A stretch of DNA of 12,945 nt, taken from assembly GCA_005791685.1 (NCBI GenBank), contig SXVG01000029.1, positions 1 through 12,945 on the forward strand. Reading direction: 5' to 3'. Numbering within the stretch: position 1 is the first letter of the stretch; every line of letters starts with the position of its first letter. Shown piece after piece: positions 6,998 through 12,945 of this stretch. The notes below the pieces were generated by a model. The model saw only the letters and a program-made list of their open reading frames with translations, had not been told where the DNA came from and did no database searches. Made by a program: the position numbers and the translations under genes. The DNA is from Methylotenera sp. GTDB taxonomy: Bacteria; Pseudomonadota; Gammaproteobacteria; Burkholderiales; Methylophilaceae.

Positions 6998-7804
6998 TTA
7001 TACAACCATCATAAAAGACGTTAAAATAAAATCCAAGCCCAATACCGTCAATGACGAAATCACCACCGTGCGCGTGGTGGCACGACTGACCCCTTCTGCC
7101 GTCGGCGGCGCATCAAACCCTTCAAATAAGGCTATCATGGTGCAGACCACGCCAAACACTAAACTTTTAATCACGCCATTCACAATGTCTGTCCTAAAAT
7201 CGACATTGGCCTGCATTTGTGACCAAAACGCGCCATCATCCACGCCTATCAAGGGCACAGCCACCAAATAGCCGCCCAAAATCCCCACCATGGAAAAAAT
7301 AGCCGCTAATATGGGCATGGAAATCACCCCAGCCCAGAAGCGCGGGGCAACCACACGGGCAATCGGATTAACCGCCATCATTTCCATGGCCGATAATTGT
7401 TCCGTGGTTTTCATCAAACCTATTTCAGCGGTAATGGCCGTTCCTGCCCGCCCGGCAAACAATAAGGCGGTCACGACCGGCCCCAGCTCACGCACCAAAG
7501 CCAAAGCCACCAACACGCCTATCGCCTCCGATGAACCGTATTTTTGCAAGGTATTATAGCCTTGCAAAGCCAGCACCATGCCGACAAAAAAAGCCGACAC
7601 GATGATAATGAGTAACGACATGACGCCGGTGAAATAAATTTCACGTAAGGTTAAATGAAAGCGCCTAAAGCTCTCGCCCGAATAGACGATCGCCAAAAAA
7701 AACAACCTAGCCCCCGCACCCAAACGCCAAATGCGTTCTATCATGCGATGCCCCATGCCACGCAAGTGCTGTATTAGGCGGCTAACTAGCTTGGATTTCA
7801 TCAT
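6998..7804 (-). CDS. mlaE: Phospholipid ABC transporter permease MlaE
   Basis: Integral inner-membrane permease of the MlaFEDB complex. It has 268 residues with an amphipathic N-terminal region and about five hydrophobic segments (near 58-82, 95-118, 158-186, 208-228 and 246-267). The family hallmark is intact: ALVRELGPVVTALLFAGRAG (102-121), then ITAEIGLMKTTEQLSAMEMM (124-143) and AVNP, the coupling region contacting MlaF. The ATG at 7804 has AGAGGA seven bases upstream. A second ATG immediately follows at 7801, giving a one-residue ambiguity. It lies 18 bases after mlaF. Confidence 0.95.
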   Translation of the reverse strand: MMKSKLVSRLIQHLRGMGHRMIERIWRLGAGARLFFLAIVYSGESFRRFHLTLREIYFTGVMSLLIIIVSAFFVGMVLALQGYNTLQKYGSSEAIGVLVALALVRELGPVVTALLFAGRAGTAITAEIGLMKTTEQLSAMEMMAVNPIARVVAPRFWAGVISMPILAAIFSMVGILGGYLVAVPLIGVDDGAFWSQMQANVDFRTDIVNGVIKSLVFGVVCTMIALFEGFDAPPTAEGVSRATTRTVVISSLTVLGLDFILTSFMMVV

Positions 7805-7822
7805 GTTTTAATCCTCTAGTCC

Positions 7823-8629
7823 TTAGGCTAAGCCGGGATGCATGAGCTGTGCACGATAATCGGCGGCCGGGTAATGAAACGGCACCGGACCATCTTTATC
7901 GCCGTGCACAAACTGATGCACAAAGGGCAGTGTGCTCGCCATTAAATCTGCTGGTGTGCCTTCTGCCGCCACTTCCCCGTTGGCCACAAAATAAACGTAA
8001 TCGGCAATCAGAAAGGTTTCCTTCACGTCGTGTGAGACGATAATAGATGTTGCGCCCAAAGCATCGTTCAAACTGCGAATTAAGCCACAAATCACGCCCA
8101 TGGAAATGGGGTCTAAGCCGGCAAAAGGCTCATCGTACATAATGATGGCGGGGTCTAATGCAATGGCTCTGGCCAAGGCCACTCGCCTGGCCATGCCACC
8201 GGACAATTCCACCGGCATAAACTGATGCGCACCACGCAAGCCCACGGCATTTAACTTCATCAACACCAAATCCCTAATCATGGATTCCGGCAAATCGGTC
8301 AACTCGCGCATGGGGAAAGCGACGTTATCAAACACCGACAAATCGGTGAACAAGGCCCCGTGCTGAAACAGCATGCCCATTTTTCGACGTAATTTATAAA
8401 TGCCTTCACGGTCTTGATGATGCACCACCTCACCATCGACTCGCACCTCGCCTTGACTGGGTTTAATTTGCCCGCCTATTAAGCGTAATAGCGTGGTTTT
8501 ACCACTGCCACTGCCGCCCATAATGGCAATCACTTTGCCGCGCGGAAAGGCCATATTGATGCCTTTATGCAGCAAGCGTCCTTTATAACCAAAGGAAAGA
8601 TTGTCAATTTCTACTATATTAGAGGTCAT
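7823..8629 (-). CDS. mlaF: Phospholipid ABC transporter ATPase MlaF
   Basis: Cytoplasmic ATPase that powers the MlaFEDB phospholipid transporter, which maintains lipid asymmetry of the outer membrane. It has 268 residues. Walker A GGSGSGKT is at 38-45, Q-loop Gln89 in FQHGALF, signature ELSGGMARR at 141-149, Walker B IIMYDEP at 162-168 followed by FAGLDP, and switch His200 in VSHDVKE. The C-terminal tail (about 240-268) corresponds to the MlaF extension that contacts the neighbouring MlaF/MlaB subunits in E. coli. It is the first gene of the long minus-strand operon. No clear Shine-Dalgarno precedes the ATG at 8629. A plausible promoter lies about 40 bases upstream. Confidence 0.95.
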   Translation of the reverse strand: MTSNIVEIDNLSFGYKGRLLHKGINMAFPRGKVIAIMGGSGSGKTTLLRLIGGQIKPSQGEVRVDGEVVHHQDREGIYKLRRKMGMLFQHGALFTDLSVFDNVAFPMRELTDLPESMIRDLVLMKLNAVGLRGAHQFMPVELSGGMARRVALARAIALDPAIIMYDEPFAGLDPISMGVICGLIRSLNDALGATSIIVSHDVKETFLIADYVYFVANGEVAAEGTPADLMASTLPFVHQFVHGDKDGPVPFHYPAADYRAQLMHPGLA

Positions 8630-8669
8630 GAATTACGCGGTGATGTTATGGGCTTTTTATTAAGCTTCT

Positions 8670-8697
8670 ATTCTAAAACAATTTAGCATCCACGCAA
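8670..8697 (-). promoter_or_regulatory. Candidate sigma-70 promoter for the mla operon
   Basis: On the minus strand TTGCGT (8692-8697), a 16-base spacer and TAGAAT (8670-8675, five of six consensus bases) lie about 40 bases before the mlaF ATG. The -35 element is weak (three of six). The position just beyond the upstream hairpin, and the lack of a better match nearby, support it; the predicted leader is short. Confidence 0.35.
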
Positions 8698-8740
8698 GAC
8701 GTTCATTGTTTGTGAGGCCGGATCCTTTTACTGAGGACAA

Positions 8741-8774
8741 GCCTGTGAAGCCCAACTAGCCGGGCTTCACAGGC
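8741..8774 (-). terminator. Long perfect hairpin after the pilin-like gene
   Basis: A 13-bp perfect inverted repeat, GCCTGTGAAGCCC (8741-8753) and its complement (8762-8774), with an 8-base loop. It begins 26 bases past the stop of the pilin-like gene and separates it from the mla promoter region. No T-run follows on either strand, so it is not a textbook intrinsic terminator. It may end transcription by another route or protect the mRNA 3' end from exonucleases. Confidence 0.6.
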
Positions 8775-8800
8775 CTAATATTGGACTATACGAATGTTTT

Positions 8801-9463
8801 TTAAAAAGCTAAACACACCACATAAGGGCTGGCATCGTCCGGGCCAGCCACCCCTACGCTAGGCGTACCCTTCACTACTATGCGCATAGACCCCGTGTCC
8901 CCCACCCCATCATCCATGGTGCTATCAAGCTGTTTAGCAAATTTACCTAGCACCCCTTCTGAACAAACCGCATAAGCGCCAGAAATACCTGTCGGTGCTG
9001 CGCTGGAAATAGGCGTCACCGCCACCAAGCTGGCCACACTTTGTATGCCTATCCTGCCGCCATCGGCATTAACCGGGTAATAATTTTCAGCGCTCACATC
9101 GGTGGGGCCCGCCGCCAAACCGGCTAAACGCACATGCTGCCAAAACAGCGCCGATTCTTCCGTGGCGGTACTCGATCCATACAAGCCTTGAATCACCGCA
9201 TCGCCTAAAGTCCCCCCGGTGCTGGCATTCACCGCGCCAGTAAGATGACTGCTGGCCGCCTTATCATCCCCAGGCAAAGCTTTAAATTTGTCTTGATAGC
9301 CATAAAGATACACTTGAATATTCTTAAAATCCGTGGCCATGCTCTTCACCTTAGCACTGTTAATCAACTCCTGGCCTTTTAACACCCCACCCAATAGCAA
9401 ACCAATAATAACCAAAACGATGGCCAGCTCTATCAAAGTAAACCCCAACTGTTGTTTTTTCAT
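8801..9463 (-). CDS. Type IV prepilin / type II pseudopilin-like protein
   Basis: A 220-residue protein with a class III prepilin leader: MKKQQLG, cleavage by prepilin peptidase after Gly7, then FTLIELAIVLVIIGLLLGGV with the conserved Glu at mature position 5. The N-terminal helix anchors it in the inner membrane before assembly. The rest has ALPGDD (about 61-66), the FWQHVRLAGL stretch, a glycine-rich middle, an acidic LDSTMDDGVGDTG segment that could bind calcium (inference), and two cysteines (in AVCSEG and YVVCLAF) likely forming a disulfide loop. The pattern recalls a common betaproteobacterial family annotated only as prepilin-type domain proteins; which filament it joins is unknown. 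The frame extends to a TTG at 9475, but GGAG lies inside that extension, so the ATG at 9463 is preferred. No pilus or secretion genes adjoin it. Confidence 0.9.
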   Translation of the reverse strand: MKKQQLGFTLIELAIVLVIIGLLLGGVLKGQELINSAKVKSMATDFKNIQVYLYGYQDKFKALPGDDKAASSHLTGAVNASTGGTLGDAVIQGLYGSSTATEESALFWQHVRLAGLAAGPTDVSAENYYPVNADGGRIGIQSVASLVAVTPISSAAPTGISGAYAVCSEGVLGKFAKQLDSTMDDGVGDTGSMRIVVKGTPSVGVAGPDDASPYVVCLAF

Positions 9464-9469
9464 GTCGTT

Positions 9470-9473
9470 CTCC
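9470..9473 (-). promoter_or_regulatory. Ribosome binding site that fixes the pilin-like start
   Basis: GGAG on the minus strand, six bases before the ATG at 9463. It removes the need for the upstream TTG start and gives a normal seven-residue prepilin leader. Confidence 0.8.
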
Positions 9474-9668
9474 AAAATAATTTGTGATCAAACACCCCAA
9501 ATACAGCCGCTTACTGTTGAAATTTAACAATAGCTAACACCACTCAATGCCTAAAAACCGCTGTTGCAAAAAATCCAGTAGGCGGACAAAGATGATACCT
9601 TAATAATACTTATGTCGGGGGAGTTTTTACTGCAGCATGACTGGGCTATTCTGCAAAACAAAGCGCAT
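9474..9668. other. Pilin-like gene upstream region, no gene seen
   Basis: About 195 bases between the cytochrome terminator and the pilin-like ribosome site. It must hold the pilin-like promoter, but I see no convincing -35/-10 pair. TATCAT at 9592-9597 (minus) is a fair -10 without a matching -35 at normal spacing. I see no sigma-54 (GG-N10-GC type) element, no RNA gene and no supported small ORF. Confidence 0.5.
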
Positions 9669-9697
9669 AAAAAAAGGCAGCTTTAAGCTGCCTTTTT
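9669..9697. terminator. Bidirectional intrinsic terminator after cytochrome c4
   Basis: GGCAGC (9676-9681), loop TTTAA, GCTGCC (9687-9692), with seven A on the left and five T on the right, so both strands have a U-tract after the stem. The A/T flanks extend the pairing. It begins about 30 bases after the cytochrome c4 stop at 9725 and has textbook intrinsic form on the minus strand. Confidence 0.9.
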
Positions 9698-9724
9698 ATG
9701 AGGTAAGCGCTGCGCACTTAAGGT

Positions 9725-10369
9725 TTAACGTAAGCCTTGTATGTAATCTGCCACGGCCGCCATTTCCGCATCGGTCATTTTAGTGGCTATGGCCATCATC
9801 ATAGGCGCATTCGCACGCTCACCGGTACGGAAGGTTCTTAACTGAGCCAAAGTGTAATCGGCATGTTGACCGGCCAAACGGGGAAACTGTTTAGGCAAAC
9901 CGGCGCCGGTAGCCCCGTGACAAGCCGCACAAGCCGGCACATTATTCGCCGCAATGCCCGCACGGTATATCTTTTCACCCACAGAACCCACGCCATTACT
10001 CTGCGCTTTAGCCAACACTAAATTTTGGCTGGCAAAATAATTGGCCACGCCCTTCATGTCGGCATCACTTAGCATGGCCGCCATGCCAGACATCACCGCG
10101 TTGGCGCGTTTGCCTGATTTAAACTCGGTCAATTGCTTGAGCAGATAATCGGGATGCTGACCAGCCAATTTTGGATTGAGCGTAATCGCACTGTTGCCAT
10201 CGGCCCCATGACAGGCCGCACATACCGTATTGGTGATTTGTGCCAGCGAATTTTTTTCGAGCGCTGCAGCCGGCTTTTCGGCAGCGGACACAGTCAACGC
10301 GAGGCCTAACAGCAAACCCAGCGCGCTAAGTCTTAGCGTGTTTACCTTTATTGGATGACAAAATTGCAT
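9725..10369 (-). CDS. Di-haem cytochrome c4
   Basis: Periplasmic two-haem c-type cytochrome that carries electrons, typically from the bc1 complex to terminal oxidases. It has 214 residues: a Sec signal peptide (about 1-31, ending near TVSAA), then two similar cytochrome c domains. Each has a CAACH haem site followed by a PKLAGQH or PRLAGQH segment and a methionine-rich stretch for the axial ligand (MSGMAAM; MMMAIATKM). The internal duplication and the length match cytochrome c4. The frame reaches a TTG at 10381, but GGGAG sits five bases before the ATG at 10369, so I use that. It is divergent from engB; in Neisseria and related bacteria cytochrome c4 and engB are also neighbours, often with resBC, which is absent here. 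It is a monocistronic unit closed by a terminator. Confidence 0.94.
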   Translation of the reverse strand: MQFCHPIKVNTLRLSALGLLLGLALTVSAAEKPAAALEKNSLAQITNTVCAACHGADGNSAITLNPKLAGQHPDYLLKQLTEFKSGKRANAVMSGMAAMLSDADMKGVANYFASQNLVLAKAQSNGVGSVGEKIYRAGIAANNVPACAACHGATGAGLPKQFPRLAGQHADYTLAQLRTFRTGERANAPMMMAIATKMTDAEMAAVADYIQGLR

Positions 10370-10374
10370 TTCCA

Positions 10375-10379
10375 CTCCC
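10375..10379 (-). promoter_or_regulatory. Ribosome binding site that fixes the cytochrome c4 start
   Basis: GGGAG on the minus strand, five bases before the ATG at 10369. It lies within the longer TTG-initiated frame and supports the shorter protein with a compact signal peptide. Confidence 0.7.
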
Positions 10380-10458
10380 AAATATCAAATGAACTGACGC
10401 ATAGGCCAGCAATTCACAGCAACTATCTTAATTATTCCAGCAATTAACGTGGCATTTT

Positions 10459-10494
10459 AGCGAAAAACCCCTATTCGTGATAGCATTTTTCGCT
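10459..10494. repeat. Compound inverted repeat in the cytochrome c4/engB spacer
   Basis: AGCGAAAAA (10459-10467) and its perfect complement TTTTTCGCT (10486-10494) flank an inner CTAT/ATAG pair (10471-10474 and 10480-10483). This makes a 36-base interrupted hairpin or operator-like palindrome. It lies between two divergent start codons, where no transcript should need to end, so a regulatory role is more likely than termination. Confidence 0.55.
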
Positions 10495-10558
10495 GTGCTT
10501 AATTGAAGTTTGTTGCCCACAGCCATAATACCGTGCTTAATTCACCGTAATTTAAGCA
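10495..10558. repeat. TGCTTAA repeats upstream of engB
   Basis: GTGCTTAATT occurs twice as a direct repeat (10495-10504 and 10533-10542). The second copy also forms an inverted repeat with TTAAGCA at 10552-10558 (arms TGCTTAA at 10534-10540, 11-base spacer), ending 18 bases before the engB ATG. This could be a binding site cluster or a leader hairpin. Confidence 0.45.
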
Positions 10559-10576
10559 AACTAGAATCGGATCGCC

Positions 10577-11248
10577 ATGCCTTTGTTTCAAAATGCTGCT
10601 TTTTATATTTCAGCACACCATTTACGCGACTTACCCATAGCCAGCGGCATAGAAGTGGCTTGTGCCGGCCGCTCCAATGCCGGCAAGTCTAGCGCGCTTA
10701 ATACCCTGGCCAACCATAATCGCTTGGCCTACGTCAGTAAACAACCTGGTCGCACCCAGCTCATCAACTTCTTCACACTGGGCAACGATAGGCATTTGGT
10801 TGATTTGCCCGGTTACGGTTATGCGAAAGTACCGGAAGCCATGCGCGCCCATTGGCAAAACGTGTTGGCGCGCTACCTCAGCGAACGCTCCAGTCTAGGG
10901 GGTTTAGTCTTGGTCATGGACAGCCGCCACCCGCTTACCCCACTGGATAGACAAATGTTGGATTGGTTTTGCCCCAGCGGCAAACCGGTGCACGTCTTGC
11001 TGACCAAGTCGGATAAATTATCGCGTGGCGAGGCCAGCCTCACTTTAACTCGGGTGCGCAAAGAATTGCTGGAGAATTGGGGCAATCGTTACCACAGCGT
11101 GTGCACCATACAACTTTTTTCTAGCCTGAAAAAACAAGGCGTAGAAGAAGCCGAAAAAATAATAGGGGCATGGCTGTTTGCCGAAGAACCGGAAGATTTA
11201 GTGCGCAAAACCTTTGGGCTGGATGCGAGCGATCAAGCGGATCATTAA
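10577..11248 (+). CDS. engB: Ribosome biogenesis GTP-binding protein EngB/YsxC/YihA
   Basis: Essential GTPase in many bacteria, needed for large ribosomal subunit assembly (and probably cell-cycle progression), in the cytoplasm. It has 223 residues. P-loop GRSNAGKS is at 31-38, G2 PGRTQLINFF at 57-66, G3 DLPGYGYA at 76-83, G4 TKSD at 143-146 and G5 FSS at 181-183. All G motifs are intact and in order. The ATG is preceded by CGGA at about five bases, a weak ribosome site. The acidic tail after about residue 200 is longer than the conserved core and probably disordered. It converges on trmB with only 10 bases between the stop codons and no visible terminator. Confidence 0.96.
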   Translation: MPLFQNAAFYISAHHLRDLPIASGIEVACAGRSNAGKSSALNTLANHNRLAYVSKQPGRTQLINFFTLGNDRHLVDLPGYGYAKVPEAMRAHWQNVLARYLSERSSLGGLVLVMDSRHPLTPLDRQMLDWFCPSGKPVHVLLTKSDKLSRGEASLTLTRVRKELLENWGNRYHSVCTIQLFSSLKKQGVEEAEKIIGAWLFAEEPEDLVRKTFGLDASDQADH

Positions 11249-11258
11249 TCCGCCCTGC

Positions 11259-11978
11259 TTACTTTTTAGTAAACACCATATCCCATACCCCGTGGCCCAG
11301 TTTGATGCCACGGTTTTCAAATTTAGTCAGTGGTCGGTAACTGGGTTTTTCTGCGTAACTGGCCGCACTGTTTTGCAATTGCGTTTCGGCATGCAATACC
11401 TCCAATACCCATTCCGCGTATTCCTGCCAATCGGTGGCCACGTGCAAATAACCCCCCACACGCAATTTACTGCAGAGCAATTTGACAAATGCCGCTTGGA
11501 TTAAACGACGCTTATGGTGGCGTTTTTTATGCCAAGGATCGGGAAAGAAAATATGCACCCCATGCAAACTTCCATCCCGCAGCATATTGTGCAACACCTC
11601 CACCACATCGTGTTGAATTATCCGTATGTTAGTAAGCGCTGACTCTTCAATTAACTTAAGCAGAGCACCAACCCCAGGCGTGTGCACCTCAACGGCTAAA
11701 AAATCACAGTCAGGTAAAGTTTGGGCAATTTTCGCCGTGGTTTCCCCCATGCCAAAGCCTATTTCCAGTATTTTTTTACTGTCCGCGCGATGGAATTTTT
11801 CATTTAAATCTAGGCTAACCGGCGCATACTCAATGGCAAACTTTGGCCGGCCGACGGCTAGCGCATGGGCTTGACCTTTGGTCACTCGACCTTGGCGCAA
11901 AACAAAGCTGCGTATGGGTCGATTTTTTACATTTTCGTTTGCATCGGCTTGGAGAGCTGGGCTAGGTAATTTAGTCAT
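11259..11978 (-). CDS. trmB: tRNA (guanine-N7-)-methyltransferase TrmB
   Basis: Uses S-adenosylmethionine to form 7-methylguanosine at position 46 of tRNA, in the cytoplasm. From ATG 11978 it has 239 residues, the length of E. coli TrmB. Visible are RSFVLRQGRVTKGQ (about 23-36), SAM motif I LEIGFGMGE (about 71-79), EVHTPGVGA, the tRNA-binding and catalytic FFPDPWHKKRHHKRR block (about 144-158), TKFE and GHGVWD near the C-terminus. In-frame ATGs also exist at 11987 and 11996 (adding 3 or 6 residues). None has a Shine-Dalgarno, so the start is uncertain by up to six residues. It follows the MidA-family gene closely and may be co-transcribed with it. Confidence 0.94.
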   Translation of the reverse strand: MTKLPSPALQADANENVKNRPIRSFVLRQGRVTKGQAHALAVGRPKFAIEYAPVSLDLNEKFHRADSKKILEIGFGMGETTAKIAQTLPDCDFLAVEVHTPGVGALLKLIEESALTNIRIIQHDVVEVLHNMLRDGSLHGVHIFFPDPWHKKRHHKRRLIQAAFVKLLCSKLRVGGYLHVATDWQEYAEWVLEVLHAETQLQNSAASYAEKPSYRPLTKFENRGIKLGHGVWDMVFTKK

Positions 11979-12011
11979 GGCTGGCATTATACCCATAGAC
12001 TGAAACCGACG

Positions 12012-12945
12012 TTATAAAGTATGCGATTTATCGCCCTGACTAAACCCGATTAAGGGCTCGCTCAGGTTTTTAGTAAACGCCATGACCTTAAATAAATCGC
12101 CCATTTCGGCCGGTGACAACAGCTTTTGCGCAGCGGCCGCCAGCGGCGCATAGCGACTGACGTCTTGCGCTGATACCTGCGCCATGAGCTGCAATAGGCC
12201 GGCATTCATTAAAAATTGCGCTTGGCTGCAATAGCCCGCCAAGCTTAAGCCCTGTTCCACCCCGGCGTAGGCCATGCGGGTGAAATCAACGTGCGCAGTA
12301 ATGTCTTGCAAACCCACATTAATCAAGGGGTCGGTGTGCGCATAATGCTGGTAATGGCACATCAATGTGCCTTGATTGCGTTGCGGATGGTAATACTCGC
12401 GCGCCGAGAAGCCATAATCAATCAAGATAATCGCCCCACGCTGCAAGCTTAGCGCCAGACTCGAAAGCAAAGCATTGGCCGCTGGGCAAAATTCGGTCAG
12501 GTAGCCGCCAGGCAAATGCTGTTGTTGCGCCAGCGTCAGCAAGGGCGCCTGCTCTAACACTTTATCCTGCCAAACAAAGCCATCCTGCCAGGCCACACCA
12601 CGCTCGCACAGACCCTGCTCGGTGGCATGGACGATATGCACCGGAATGGCATCCAAGACTTCGTTGGCCAGCACCACCCCATTGAAATTCGATGGCAAAG
12701 CACTGAGCCACTGCACACGTTGCAGCAAATGCTTGGGCAGCTTGGCCTGCAAGGTTTCCCGCTGCACCTGCCGTAAGTGCTCACTCACTTCCAAAATAAA
12801 ATAGTGCTGAGGTAAGCTGTTTAATTCAGCCAAGGTCAACAACAGTTCGGCCGCCAGCTTACCCGTACCCGCCCCCAATTCCAGCAGGTCGCCGCGCATG
12901 ATCTGAAAAATTTGCGCCATTTGTTGGGCGATAGTGCGCCCAAAC
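12012..12945 (-). CDS. MidA/COG1565 SAM-dependent methyltransferase, N-terminus cut
   Basis: A class I SAM-dependent methyltransferase of the COG1565 (DUF185, MidA/NDUFAF7) family. The mitochondrial member methylates an arginine of complex I subunit NDUFS2; the bacterial substrate is not established. The frame stays open to the right edge, and the residues before the internal ATG at 12920 (FGRTIAQQ) fit the family, so the gene starts outside the window. About 311 residues are visible of an expected 370-400. Motif I LLELGAGTGKLA lies close to the visible N-terminus. ANEVLDAIPV is the characteristic NEVLDA-type motif, and IILIDYGFSAREYYHPQR (also family-typical) and GTLMCHYQH follow. The stop is 15-33 bases upstream of the possible trmB starts, suggesting one transcript. 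Confidence 0.9.
   Translation of the reverse strand, partial: FGRTIAQQMAQIFQIMRGDLLELGAGTGKLAAELLLTLAELNSLPQHYFILEVSEHLRQVQRETLQAKLPKHLLQRVQWLSALPSNFNGVVLANEVLDAIPVHIVHATEQGLCERGVAWQDGFVWQDKVLEQAPLLTLAQQQHLPGGYLTEFCPAANALLSSLALSLQRGAIILIDYGFSAREYYHPQRNQGTLMCHYQHYAHTDPLINVGLQDITAHVDFTRMAYAGVEQGLSLAGYCSQAQFLMNAGLLQLMAQVSAQDVSRYAPLAAAAQKLLSPAEMGDLFKVMAFTKNLSEPLIGFSQGDKSHTL

Noticed and set aside
9464..9475. Four-residue N-terminal extension of the pilin-like protein from a TTG
   Set aside because: The Shine-Dalgarno GGAG lies inside it, and ATG 9463 gives a normal prepilin leader.
9479..9492. TTTGATCACAAA-like sequence before the pilin-like gene as a CRP or FNR site
   Set aside because: The outer arms do not form a proper consensus palindrome at the right spacing, and no promoter position supports it.
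10370..10381. N-terminal extension of cytochrome c4 from a TTG
   Set aside because: A GGGAG site within it serves the ATG at 10369, which gives a better signal peptide.
10503..10531. engB promoter TTGAAG with CATAAT or TAATAC
   Set aside because: The better -10 has a 15-base spacer and the one at 17 bases matches poorly; too weak to call.
12554..12784. Minus-strand 76-residue frame inside the MidA-family gene
   Set aside because: It is an out-of-frame overlap with a well-supported gene, rich in Cys and Arg as expected of a shadow frame.

Overview
The window reads as a chromosomal housekeeping segment of a Gram-negative betaproteobacterium. The best guess is the order Nitrosomonadales, possibly a Methylophilaceae-like lineage. 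This rests on gene content and protein resemblance from memory, not on a search. The signs are: an outer-membrane lipid-asymmetry (Mla) operon leading into ibaG-grxD-murA-hisG-hisD; a short-form HisG; a di-haem cytochrome c4 divergent from engB; and a pilin-like gene of a type common in this class. Base composition looks moderate and even, with no obvious foreign island. I see no insertion sequence, CRISPR array, tRNA or rRNA.

Region 1 (1-8629, all minus strand) is a tightly packed run of twelve genes, in transcription order mlaF, mlaE, mlaD, mlaC, mlaB, a yadG-like ABC ATPase, a yadH-like ABC-2 permease, ibaG, grxD, murA, hisG and hisD. hisD runs off the left edge of the window. Gaps are mostly under 40 bases. 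The largest (93 bases, between mlaB and yadG) carries a terminator-like hairpin and may mark a sub-operon boundary. The run joins retrograde phospholipid transport (Mla), an uncharacterised exporter pair, the Fe-S partner proteins IbaG and monothiol glutaredoxin, the first committed step of peptidoglycan synthesis (MurA), and the first and last steps of histidine synthesis (HisG, HisD). mlaA, the outer-membrane partner, is not in the run. The short HisG needs a HisZ encoded elsewhere.

Region 2 (8630-10576) holds two single-gene minus-strand units, each followed by a hairpin. One is a type IV pilin or pseudopilin-like protein with no assembly genes next to it. The other is a secreted cytochrome c4. 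The intergenic DNA contains a 13-bp perfect hairpin after the pilin, a canonical bidirectional terminator after the cytochrome gene, and an unusual palindrome-rich stretch between the divergent cytochrome c4 and engB genes.

Region 3 (10577-12945) has engB (ribosome-assembly GTPase) on the plus strand, converging with only 10 bases between stop codons on trmB (tRNA m7G46 methyltransferase). Upstream of trmB is a MidA/COG1565-family methyltransferase whose 5' end lies beyond the right edge. Nothing here is a clearly new system. The least explained items are the exporter pair inside the envelope operon, the orphan pilin-like gene, and the repeats in the cytochrome c4/engB spacer.
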